DNA from: Erythrobacteraceae bacterium | GTDB lineage: Bacteria; Pseudomonadota; Alphaproteobacteria; Sphingomonadales; Sphingomonadaceae | Direction of reading: 5' to 3' | Assembly (NCBI GenBank): GCA_024642525.1 | Contig: JAHEAX010000015.1 | Span: 1-52,774 of the forward strand | Length of the DNA: 52,774 nt | Part shown: piece after piece, positions 36,150 to 43,817 of the stretch | Layout: every line of letters starts with the position of its first letter | Position numbering within the stretch: position 1 is the first letter of the stretch | Made by a program: the position numbers and the translations under genes | The notes under the pieces: model-generated | Database searches by the model: none | What the model saw: the letters and a program-made list of their open reading frames with translations, nothing else | What the model was told of the DNA's origin: nothing

Positions 36150-37085
36150 ATGGTCAATTCAAGCACCCCTGCTGACGAACTGCCGCACGAACGCCAGAAT
36201 CCGCGCTGGTTGCTGCTGGCTGCATTGCTGGCAGGCAACGTTGCACTGGCGCTGGGGCCATGGGCCGTTCGGCTGGCGGATACGGGGCCTGTTTCTGCCG
36301 GTTTCTGGCGGCTTTTCCTCGCTTTGCCATTCCTTGCCTTGTTGGCCCAGACCAGCGGTGAAAGGCTGGGCAACATCGCCCGCCCGGTGCTGATGCTGGT
36401 ATTGCTGGCAGGTGTGGTTTTCGCGTTTGATCTGGCCAGTTGGCACATTGGCATCGAAGCCACGCGGCTGGGCAATGCCACATTGTTTGGTAATTCCGGC
36501 AGCCTGGTGCTGATGGTGTGGGGCTTTGTCCTGTGGCGGCGTTTGCCGCGCGGGACAGAATGGCTGGCGATTGTCTCGGCCATCAGCGGCGCTGTCATAC
36601 TGATGGGCCAATCGCTCGAAATTTCGCCGGAAACGCTGGTGGGCGACCTGTTCTGCCTGCTGGCTGGGATGTTCTATGCCGGATACCTCCTGATCCTGCA
36701 AAAAGCCCGCGCCAATCTTGGAAGCTGGAGCTTGCTGACATGGTCAAGCCTTGCCGGAGCGCCGGTGCTGCTGATCATCGCGCTGCTGCAGGGGGAACCT
36801 GTCTGGCCGCAAAACTGGACACCGCTGATTGCATTATTCGTGCTTAGCCAATTGGTCGGGCAGGGCTTGCTGGTCTTCTCGCTCAAACATTTTCCGCCGC
36901 TGGTAATTGGCCTCGCCCTGCTGACCCAGCCTGCTGTCGCTGCCTTGTCGGGCTGGTTCGCGTTCGGTGAAACGATTGGCGTGGTTGATGTTGCAGGGAT
37001 GCTCCTGCTCGGCCTCGCATTGGTGCTGGCACGCGGCAGCAAGGCCCAGCCAACCGCAGCGGCCCCTGCATTGACGCAGGACTGA
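36150..37085 (+). CDS. EamA family (DMT superfamily) transporter
   Basis: The protein is 311 aa with AGGGGG before the ATG. It has ten predicted helices in two EamA repeats; the second ends with LLTQPAVAALSGWFAFGE, the typical repeat signature. It is likely a metabolite or amino-acid exporter in the inner membrane. The substrate is unknown. Confidence 0.9.
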   Translation: MVNSSTPADELPHERQNPRWLLLAALLAGNVALALGPWAVRLADTGPVSAGFWRLFLALPFLALLAQTSGERLGNIARPVLMLVLLAGVVFAFDLASWHIGIEATRLGNATLFGNSGSLVLMVWGFVLWRRLPRGTEWLAIVSAISGAVILMGQSLEISPETLVGDLFCLLAGMFYAGYLLILQKARANLGSWSLLTWSSLAGAPVLLIIALLQGEPVWPQNWTPLIALFVLSQLVGQGLLVFSLKHFPPLVIGLALLTQPAVAALSGWFAFGETIGVVDVAGMLLLGLALVLARGSKAQPTAAAPALTQD

Positions 37086-37087
37086 GT

Positions 37088-38404
37088 TCAGCCAGCCAGC
37101 CTCTGGCTGATGGCAATATAGCGGGCTTCCACTTCGTCCATTTCAGGGCCTTCGAGGTTCAGCCTTGCCTGAACCACCAGCTTTTCCGCTTCCTTGGCAA
37201 GTTCGCGGCTGCGGCTTGCATCGTTCAGCGTGCTGGCGGTGTTTGCCAGCGTGTCGAACATGACCAGCGACGCAATCCTGCTGGTAGAAACTGCCCCCCG
37301 CATCGCGCCGAAACCGCGGGCAATGAAATGGGCATAATCGTCATTCAGCGGAACGACGCGCTCTTCCTCGCCTTCGTCATGGAATGACCGGCGCAGGTCG
37401 CGCCTGCCCAGTTCTGCCATGGCCGCGCCCAGCCAGTGCAAGGCGGTAATGGCCGTGAAAGGGTCATTGATGCCTGGCGAAAGCGCTCGCAGGGCAATTT
37501 CAGCCAGTTCGTCGATCAGGAACTGCATATCTTGCACCGGAGTCCGCATTCCGCCGAGGCCGAAGCACTCGCGAATTTCATCGTCGGGCGAAGTCTGTTC
37601 GTGGTCCAGCCCTTTCCACAGGGCCAAGGTCATGGCCGGATGGACAAAATCGCCCGTGCGGACATTCAATTGCAGTTTGCCGTTTTTTCGTTCTGCAATG
37701 TCCTGCAACTGGTCGAAATCTATCCGCTGGATATAGCCTGTACCGGTTGTGGCAACCGGCGTACCATCGGGGCTGCTCGCGGTAACTGCGCTGCGTGCAG
37801 GCTTTGGAAACAGGGCCCTGATATCGCCAATCAGCCTTTCTCCAATCCCTTCGAGGACGGTGTTGATGCGGATCGATGCGGGAATGTGGTTGAGGAAGAA
37901 CACCAGAACCATGATCGAGATAGCCATGAGGGCATAGGCAACCAGTAGCGATAATTGCGGCACGAAGCCGCTCGACGCATCGGGGTTGCCGATCAGCAGC
38001 GGCTGTTCTTCGGCGGTGCGCACGACCCGCAGCACGGTAAGCGAGAAAACGAACGTGCCGATAAAGGTCGCAAGGCTGAGCTGGTTGCCCTTGTCTTCCA
38101 TGAAATTGGTCAGCAGGCGCGGGCCGTAATTGCCGCTGGCATAGGCGACAGCGGCAATAGTGATGGAAAACACCGTGGAAGCGACGCCTATCATGGAACC
38201 CGAAATGACGGTGAGCATATTGCTCGCCCCTTCCGGGCGGGCAGGCTGGAGCCATTCAATTTCTGCCAGGAAATCAGCCCAGCCTGTCCTGTCGAGATGC
38301 ACGCAAAACAGCGCCAGCAGCAGCGATAAAATCGCGAAAAGTGCAGGATAGAACCAATAGCTGGCGTTGGCCTTGGTCCATAATGACTGGATCTGGTTTA
38401 TCAT
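37088..38404 (-). CDS. DUF2254 membrane protein
   Basis: The protein is 438 aa. It has four N-terminal membrane helices (about 17-36, 63-87, 107-127 and 150-170), then a soluble C-terminal domain. Family features include SGSMIGVASTVFSITIAAV and LSPGINDPFTAITALHWL. Function is unknown. Its GGGG Shine-Dalgarno, 5 bases before the ATG, overlaps a strong hairpin. Confidence 0.9.
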   Translation of the reverse strand: MINQIQSLWTKANASYWFYPALFAILSLLLALFCVHLDRTGWADFLAEIEWLQPARPEGASNMLTVISGSMIGVASTVFSITIAAVAYASGNYGPRLLTNFMEDKGNQLSLATFIGTFVFSLTVLRVVRTAEEQPLLIGNPDASSGFVPQLSLLVAYALMAISIMVLVFFLNHIPASIRINTVLEGIGERLIGDIRALFPKPARSAVTASSPDGTPVATTGTGYIQRIDFDQLQDIAERKNGKLQLNVRTGDFVHPAMTLALWKGLDHEQTSPDDEIRECFGLGGMRTPVQDMQFLIDELAEIALRALSPGINDPFTAITALHWLGAAMAELGRRDLRRSFHDEGEEERVVPLNDDYAHFIARGFGAMRGAVSTSRIASLVMFDTLANTASTLNDASRSRELAKEAEKLVVQARLNLEGPEMDEVEARYIAISQRLAG

Positions 38405-38409
38405 GACTG

Positions 38410-38440
38410 CCCCGAAACCGGCCCACCGCCGGTCTTCGGG
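38410..38440 (-). promoter_or_regulatory. Hairpin overlapping the DUF2254 ribosome binding site
   Basis: On the minus strand CCCGAAG-ACCGGC (38440-38428) pairs with GCCGGT-TTCGGG (38422-38411), giving 12 pairs with a one-base bulge and a 5-nt loop. The 3' arm includes three of the four G of the Shine-Dalgarno. It could be an RBS-sequestering element, or a nadA terminator lacking a T-run. Confidence 0.6.
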
Positions 38441-38495
38441 ACATTAAACGCGCAAAATGCCAATCGGTTGCAATTCAGAATTCTGACACGGCCAT

Positions 38496-39482
38496 TCAGG
38501 CGCGGCCCAGATCGCCCATGCCGATCGTGCCACTGGCCATTTGCAGCATCCGGTCGAGGCTCTTTTTCGCCGCAAGGCGCAGCCCTTCCTCGATTTCGAT
38601 GCGCGGTTCGAGATCGCGCAGCGCCGTGTACAGCTTCTCCATGGTGTTGAGCGCCATGTAGGGGCAGATATTGCAGTTACAGTTGCCGTCCGCACCCGGC
38701 GCGCCGATGAAGTTCTTTTCCGGCAGCGCCTTTTCCATCTGGTGGATAATGTGCGGTTCTGTCGCGACGATCAGCGTGTCACCGGGGAAATTCTGCGCAA
38801 ATTGCAGGATGCCGCTGGTGGAGCCTACATAGTCTGCGTGCTCGACGATATGCGTCGGGCATTCAGGATGGGCTGCAACAGGCGCATCGGGGTGCTGCTG
38901 CATCAGTTTCAGCAGCTCACTTTCGCTGAAAGCTTCATGCACGATGCAGACACCGGGCCACAGCAGCATTTCACGGTTGAACTTGCGGTTGAGATAGCCG
39001 CCCAGATGGCGATCGGGGCCGAAGATGATCTTCTGGTCTTCCGGAATCTGCTGCAGGATGGTTTCGGCAGAGGAACTGGTCACGATCACATCGGACAGCG
39101 CCTTCACCTCGGTCGAGCAGTTGATATAGGTCAGCGCGATATGGTCGGGGTGGGCTTCGCGAAAAGCCTTGAACTTTTCCGGCGGGCAGCTGTCTTCAAG
39201 GCTGCATCCTGCATCCATGTCGGGCAGCACCACGATCTTGTCTGGACTGAGGATCTTGGCCGTGTCGGCCATGAACTTGACGCCGCAAAACGCGATGACA
39301 TCCGCGTCCGTGTCTGCTGCAAGCTGGCTCAGCTGCAGGCTGTCACCAACAAAGTCCGCAATGTCCTGAATTTCCGGCTTCTGGTAATAATGGGCCAGAA
39401 TGACCGCATTGCGTTCCTTGCGCAGCCGGTCAATTTCGGCGCGCAGGTCTGTGCCGGTGGGAAGTTTGTTTTCAGCGGTCAT
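38496..39482 (-). CDS. nadA: Quinolinate synthase NadA
   Basis: The protein is 328 aa. It condenses iminoaspartate with dihydroxyacetone phosphate to form quinolinate for NAD synthesis. The three cluster cysteines appear in AGCSLEDSCP (Cys93), WPGVCIVHEAF (Cys179) and CNCNICPYMALN (Cys273). The N-terminal LAHYYQKPEIQDIAD motif is typical. nadB and nadC are not in the window. Its ATG overlaps the DUF4230 stop (39479-39482). Confidence 0.96.
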   Translation of the reverse strand: MTAENKLPTGTDLRAEIDRLRKERNAVILAHYYQKPEIQDIADFVGDSLQLSQLAADTDADVIAFCGVKFMADTAKILSPDKIVVLPDMDAGCSLEDSCPPEKFKAFREAHPDHIALTYINCSTEVKALSDVIVTSSSAETILQQIPEDQKIIFGPDRHLGGYLNRKFNREMLLWPGVCIVHEAFSESELLKLMQQHPDAPVAAHPECPTHIVEHADYVGSTSGILQFAQNFPGDTLIVATEPHIIHQMEKALPEKNFIGAPGADGNCNCNICPYMALNTMEKLYTALRDLEPRIEIEEGLRLAAKKSLDRMLQMASGTIGMGDLGRA

Positions 39483-40189
39483 TGTGGGGCTTTCTCTCCG
39501 TCGAAGCGGACATTTACATTAACGTCGCCATATCCGGCAACGCTGAGGGGTATAGCAAGGTTCTGGCGGATTGCATCCTTCGCAGCGCCACGCGCCAGGT
39601 CCATCAGGACCGGGTTTGCCGCCTGTTTCACAGCCTGCTGTTCGGCCAGCTGGGTGTTCTTGCGGGTGAGGTTGTCCTGCGCATCGCGGCTGATCCAGAT
39701 ACCTTCCCGCAAATATTGAGCCCGCGCTTCATCAAGATTGGGCTTGCCGACCTTGATCGCGGGCAATTGGACGTCGAGCGTGTGCTTGTCCGCATCCCAC
39801 GCCAGCCGTTCCGCGCCCACTTGTGACAGGTCCAGCGTATAATCGACACGAGCGGGTATCACAGCAACCTGCCTGCTCTGGATCGTGCCGAAAAAGCGGC
39901 TGTCATTGCTCGCCACCACGGGGGCAAGTTGCGCGCTGAAAACGGTCAGGCTGTTCTGCTTTTCAAATGCAACAAGGCTGGTCGCCAAGGGGTCGCCAAG
40001 GTCTTTTGCGCCAAATGCGCGCCAGCCCAGCCATGCGGACAGTGCCAGCATCAGGATAAAGAGCAGCCACGGCAATGCCTGCACGCGCGCAAGCGACCTA
40101 TTGTCAGTGTGCATCACGGCAGGATGCGCAGCGGGTCTTTCGGCAGATACAGGTTCTGCGTTGATGCCGGTTTTCAGTCTATCGTCCAT
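39479..40189 (-). CDS. DUF4230 domain protein, membrane-anchored
   Basis: The protein is 236 aa. A single membrane helix (about 39-59) follows a cytoplasmic tail, then a DUF4230 domain (TVFSAQLAPVVASNDSRFFG, VIPARVDYTLDLSQV) with a helical end (NPVLMDLARGAAKDAIRQNL). The function is unknown. It sits between an MBL hydrolase and nadA with overlaps on both sides (16 and 4 bases), so the three form an operon. Confidence 0.83.
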   Translation of the reverse strand: MDDRLKTGINAEPVSAERPAAHPAVMHTDNRSLARVQALPWLLFILMLALSAWLGWRAFGAKDLGDPLATSLVAFEKQNSLTVFSAQLAPVVASNDSRFFGTIQSRQVAVIPARVDYTLDLSQVGAERLAWDADKHTLDVQLPAIKVGKPNLDEARAQYLREGIWISRDAQDNLTRKNTQLAEQQAVKQAANPVLMDLARGAAKDAIRQNLAIPLSVAGYGDVNVNVRFDGEKAPQ

Positions 40190-41043
40190 AGATCACCTGA
40201 ACTCCTGACCATGCCCCGTCGTTCCAGATCAATCAGATGGGCCTTCACTGACATCCCGGCAGCAGGGATAAGCCGTTCGTCCAATCCCTTGTACATTTGC
40301 GGGACGAGATCGTCGATTGACTGCGCCATTTCGCCCAGCAGACGCTGGATCTGGTTTTCGCGCTGGCGGCGATGGCCAATCATGCCGCGCACCAGCTGGC
40401 GGGGGTTTTCGATCGGTGCGCCATGTGCGGAATAATAAACACGGTCCTGGCGTTCATACAGTTTTGCCAGGCTGGCCATGTAATCGCCCATGTCGCCATC
40501 AGGCGGGACAACTACGCTGGTCGACCAGCCCATAACGTGATCGCCGGTAAACAACGCGCCGCTTTCTTCCAGCGCAAAGCACAGATGATTGGATGTGTGC
40601 CCCGGCGTGGCCACTGCTGTCAGCGTCCAGCCCGGGCCGGTCATGCTTTCGCCATCTTCCATCACACGGTCTGGCGCATAGGTCTTGTCGAAAGGGGCAT
40701 CGGCGCGGGGGCCATCATCCTTAAGCACCAGCGGCGCGCAGCCGACAATGGGCGCGCCGGTGCGCTGGGACAGCGGTTTTGCTGCAGGCGAATGATCGCG
40801 GTGCGTATGGGTGCACATGATCGCCGCGACTTCAGCGTCGCCGATGGCTGCTACGAGCGCGGCCAGATGGTCTTCATCATCCGGGCCCGGATCGATTACC
40901 GCTATCCGCCCTGCATTGCCCACAAGATAGGTCTGCGTTCCGGTATAGGTATAGGGGGAAGGGTTGGGCGCCAGCACGCGGCGCACCAGTGGTTCGGGCT
41001 GTTCGACCTTGCCGGTCGGCCAGGGTTTGGGCGGAATGGCCAT
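40174..41043 (-). CDS. MBL-fold metallo-hydrolase (LACTB2-like)
   Basis: The protein is 289 aa from ATG 41043. The metal motif THTHRDHS is at 78-85; later ligands lie in TPGHTSNHLCF, FTGDHVMG and YYSAHGAP. The C-terminal winged-helix-like tail (GMSVKAHLIDLERRGMVRS) is typical of LACTB2-type hydrolases/endoribonucleases. It is the first gene of the nadA operon and divergent from glpK. Confidence 0.92.
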   Translation of the reverse strand: MAIPPKPWPTGKVEQPEPLVRRVLAPNPSPYTYTGTQTYLVGNAGRIAVIDPGPDDEDHLAALVAAIGDAEVAAIMCTHTHRDHSPAAKPLSQRTGAPIVGCAPLVLKDDGPRADAPFDKTYAPDRVMEDGESMTGPGWTLTAVATPGHTSNHLCFALEESGALFTGDHVMGWSTSVVVPPDGDMGDYMASLAKLYERQDRVYYSAHGAPIENPRQLVRGMIGHRRQRENQIQRLLGEMAQSIDDLVPQMYKGLDERLIPAAGMSVKAHLIDLERRGMVRSSGDLWTID

Positions 41044-41122
41044 AGGCCCACGATATGGGGAGACGTTAGGGGCTTGTCGAGCATTAGCGGAATTCTCTAA
41101 ACGACGGCCAAGGGAGAGCAGG

Positions 41123-42607
41123 ATGCCCAACGGCGCTGAAGACAAGACAATTCTCGTGCTGGACGAAGGGACGACTTCGACCAGGGCGATGCTGTTTGCG
41201 CCGGGCGGTACGCTGTTGGGCAGTGCCAGTCAGCAATTGACCCAGCATTATCCAGCTCCGGGCAGGGTGGAACATGATCCGCGCGAAATTTGGCACCGGA
41301 CACTCGCCTGCGCGCGCGAAATGGTTGATCGTGCAGGCGGCGCAGACCGGATCGCCGCAATCGGCATCACCAACCAGCGCGAAACAGTGGTGGCGTGGGA
41401 CAAGGCCACAGGCGAGCCGCTGTCCAATGCGCTTGTCTGGCAGGACCGGCGCACGTCCGACCTGTGCGAAACATTGCGCGGCAAGGGCTATGAAAATGAT
41501 GTGCAGTCCCGCACCGGCCTGCTGCTCGACCCGTATTTTTCAGGCACCAAGATGGGCTGGCTGGTGGAAAACGAAGCCGCAGTGGCCGATGCTGCCGCTG
41601 CCGGCAGGCTGGCGCTTGGCACCGTTGAAAGCTGGCTGATCTACAAACTGACAGGCGGTGCATTCCTGTCCGATGCCAGCAATGCCAGCCGCACATTGCT
41701 GCTCCCTCTGGATGCGCCTGGCTTTGACCAGGGGCTGTGCGACCTGTTCGATGTGCCGTTCGGTTCGCTGGCCGAAGTGGTCGATAATGCGGGCAATTTC
41801 GGGACCACCCTGTCGGAACTGTTCGGTGGGCGGATTGCGATCACCGGCCTTGCAGGGGATCAACAGTCTGCCACGGTGGGGCAGGGCTGTCTTTCGCCGG
41901 GTCAGACCAAGGCAACCTATGGTACCGGCGCTTTCGTGCTGTCGAACAAGGGTCACGGTATTCCTGCATCCAACCACCGTTTGCTGGGCACTGTGCTGTT
42001 CCAGCTGGGCGGCGAGCGGACCTATGCGCTGGAAGGGTCCGTCTTCGTCGCTGGCAGCCTGGTCCAGTGGCTGCGCGATTCCCTGGGCCTGCTGGGTACG
42101 GCGGCAGAAACAGAAACGCTTGCCCGCTCTATTGAAGACAGCGGCGGCGTGGTGATTGTCCCTGCCCTTTCCGGGCTGGGCGCGCCGCATTGGCAGCCCG
42201 AAGCACGCGGGGTGATTGCTGGCCTCAGCTTTGCGACAGGGCGGGCGCAAATCGCACGCGCCGCGCTGGAAGCGATGGCACATCAGACAGACGATCTCGC
42301 CCGCGCCTTTGCTGCAGACGGGGTAAAATGGACATCGCTCAAGATTGATGGCGGGATGAGCGCGAATGACTGGATGGCGCAGGACATCGCCAATGTACTG
42401 GACATACCGGTAGAGCGGCCCGATTTTGTCGAAACCACGGCCCTTGGCACGGCCATGCTGGCAGGTCTGGGTGCAGGTATCTTCGGCAGTCTGGAAGATG
42501 CTGCCGATGCCATGCGCGGCGATGTGAAGCAGTTTCTGCCCGACATGCCGGATGATTTGCGCAGCAGCCGTGCTGCGCGCTGGCGCAATGCTGTCGGCGC
42601 TGCCTAG
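41123..42607 (+). CDS. glpK: Glycerol kinase
   Basis: The protein is 494 aa from ATG 41123, with AGGGAG upstream. FGGY-kinase fold: LDEGTTSTRAMLF (13-25), ITNQRETVVAWDKATGEPL, YGTGAFVLSNKG and DGGMSANDWMAQ. It phosphorylates glycerol to glycerol-3-phosphate with ATP. No glpF, glpD or glpR lies beside it. The stop codon shares CTAG with the convergent gene. Confidence 0.95.
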   Translation: MPNGAEDKTILVLDEGTTSTRAMLFAPGGTLLGSASQQLTQHYPAPGRVEHDPREIWHRTLACAREMVDRAGGADRIAAIGITNQRETVVAWDKATGEPLSNALVWQDRRTSDLCETLRGKGYENDVQSRTGLLLDPYFSGTKMGWLVENEAAVADAAAAGRLALGTVESWLIYKLTGGAFLSDASNASRTLLLPLDAPGFDQGLCDLFDVPFGSLAEVVDNAGNFGTTLSELFGGRIAITGLAGDQQSATVGQGCLSPGQTKATYGTGAFVLSNKGHGIPASNHRLLGTVLFQLGGERTYALEGSVFVAGSLVQWLRDSLGLLGTAAETETLARSIEDSGGVVIVPALSGLGAPHWQPEARGVIAGLSFATGRAQIARAALEAMAHQTDDLARAFAADGVKWTSLKIDGGMSANDWMAQDIANVLDIPVERPDFVETTALGTAMLAGLGAGIFGSLEDAADAMRGDVKQFLPDMPDDLRSSRAARWRNAVGAA

Positions 42608-43065
42608 ATTTGCGAAATCGCCTTGTTCAGCCGTTCATGCAGGCTGAATACGCCGGACTGGCGGCTTTCAAACCTTGCGCTCCACTGTTCATCAAGGCGG
42701 GCAATCCGTTGATGCAGCTTTTCCGATTCAAGCGCCAGTTGCCGCGTCTGGGGTGACAGTAGCGCAAGATTTTCCTCGTCCGGCGCGCGGTCGGCGGGCA
42801 AGCGGCTATGTCTGCGCAGCTGGAATTCGCTCAATTCACCGGCGAAGAACGCCCGGTGGTTCAGTAGCCAGGCCAGCACGTGCATCACCCGCGTGGTGGT
42901 GCGCAGGCCTTCTACTGAAACGGCCAGCCTTTTCCGGTCGGCATCTTCGCCCGTTTCGCGGATTGGCGTGAGATCGAAAACCGAACGGACTTCATCGGCC
43001 AGCATCAGCGCTTCGCAATAAAGGTCTTCGACAATCGTGCGGTTAAGATCGGTAGGTCTTTGCAT
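42604..43065 (-). CDS. DUF1465 protein, RcdA-like protease adaptor
   Basis: The protein is 153 aa and all helical (VEDLYCEALMLADEVRSVFD; LRTTTRVMHVLAWLLNHRAF). This matches DUF1465, the family of Caulobacter RcdA. RcdA helps CpdR and PopA deliver CtrA and other cell-cycle regulators to ClpXP. An adaptor role here is inferred from the family; the CtrA-like site before cheA in the same window fits this network. Confidence 0.75.
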   Translation of the reverse strand: MQRPTDLNRTIVEDLYCEALMLADEVRSVFDLTPIRETGEDADRKRLAVSVEGLRTTTRVMHVLAWLLNHRAFFAGELSEFQLRRHSRLPADRAPDEENLALLSPQTRQLALESEKLHQRIARLDEQWSARFESRQSGVFSLHERLNKAISQI

Positions 43066-43178
43066 TGTGCACCATGGCTATAGCACCAGCCGGAAGCGCG
43101 CCAGCAGCCATCAGGTGAAATGGCAGGTGAATTTTGAACTGTCCCGCGATGAAACGGCTTTGGGCGTGTCTTGTGTGG

Positions 43179-43376
43179 TCAGGCAATAATATCGGGCAGC
43201 AGCGCATCCTCGACCATGGCAATCTGGTCTTTCAGCAACAATTTCCGCTTTTTGAGACGTGCAATCTGCAACTGGTCGGTGGAGCCAGCCTCCATCAACG
43301 CATCAATCGCGGCATCAAGGTCGCGGTGCTCGGTCTTGAGGCCCGCCAGCCGCTTACGCAATTCCTGCTCGTTCAC
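43179..43376 (-). CDS. DUF465 (YdcH-like) small protein
   Basis: The protein is 65 aa from GTG 43376, the homologous start (NEQELRKRLAGLKTEHRDLD). It forms a helical hairpin with KKRKLLLKDQI near the end, as in YdcH/DUF465. Function is unknown. A perfect 7-bp stem, CACCGCT/AGCGGTG (43417-43434), lies in its leader. Confidence 0.75.
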   Translation of the reverse strand: MNEQELRKRLAGLKTEHRDLDAAIDALMEAGSTDQLQIARLKKRKLLLKDQIAMVEDALLPDIIA

Positions 43377-43496
43377 CCCGATCAGCCCCTTCGCCCAAAA
43401 AAGCACAGCATCATCTCACCGCTCAATAGCGGTGCCTTGTCGCTTAGGGGAAAGACAGCACTTCGCAAGCCGCCTTCGATATGTTTCTATGTCTCC

Positions 43497-43529
43497 AAGG
43501 CGACTCGTTCGCTCAGGACGAGTCGCCTT
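43497..43529. other. Perfect 12-bp inverted repeat upstream of the second DUF465 gene
   Basis: AAGGCGACTCGT (43497-43508) pairs exactly with ACGAGTCGCCTT (43518-43529), with a 9-nt loop. It ends 41 bases before the ATG of the plus-strand DUF465 gene. No T-run follows, so it is more likely a 5'-leader structure or operator than a terminator. Confidence 0.8.
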
Positions 43530-43570
43530 CGAAGGCAGGCCAGGCTTTGGCCAAATCGAAGGAGAACCCT

Positions 43571-43726
43571 ATGGAATCGTCCCACGTCATCGCGCTACAG
43601 AGCAAGCATGCCGGTCTCGATGCGAAAATCCGCAGCGAACTCAGCCGCCCCGCTCCCGACGATGTGATGGTCCAGGCTCTCAAGAAAAAGAAATTACGAA
43701 TTAAGGAGGAGCTCGCCCAAGCCTGA
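43571..43726 (+). CDS. DUF465 (YdcH-like) small protein
   Basis: The protein is 51 aa from ATG 43571, with AAGGAG upstream. It has the DUF465 pattern SKHAGLDAKI, RPAPDD and LKKKKLRIKEE. It is a paralogue of the divergent gene at 43179-43376. Function is unknown. Confidence 0.8.
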   Translation: MESSHVIALQSKHAGLDAKIRSELSRPAPDDVMVQALKKKKLRIKEELAQA

Positions 43727-43817
43727 GGCGCCAGCTCCCCGCCATTTGCCGCGGAATACGAAATCAGGCGAGCGTTCGGCAGTTTCATTCATTCGCTTCG
43801 TGCTATAGGCACAAGAC

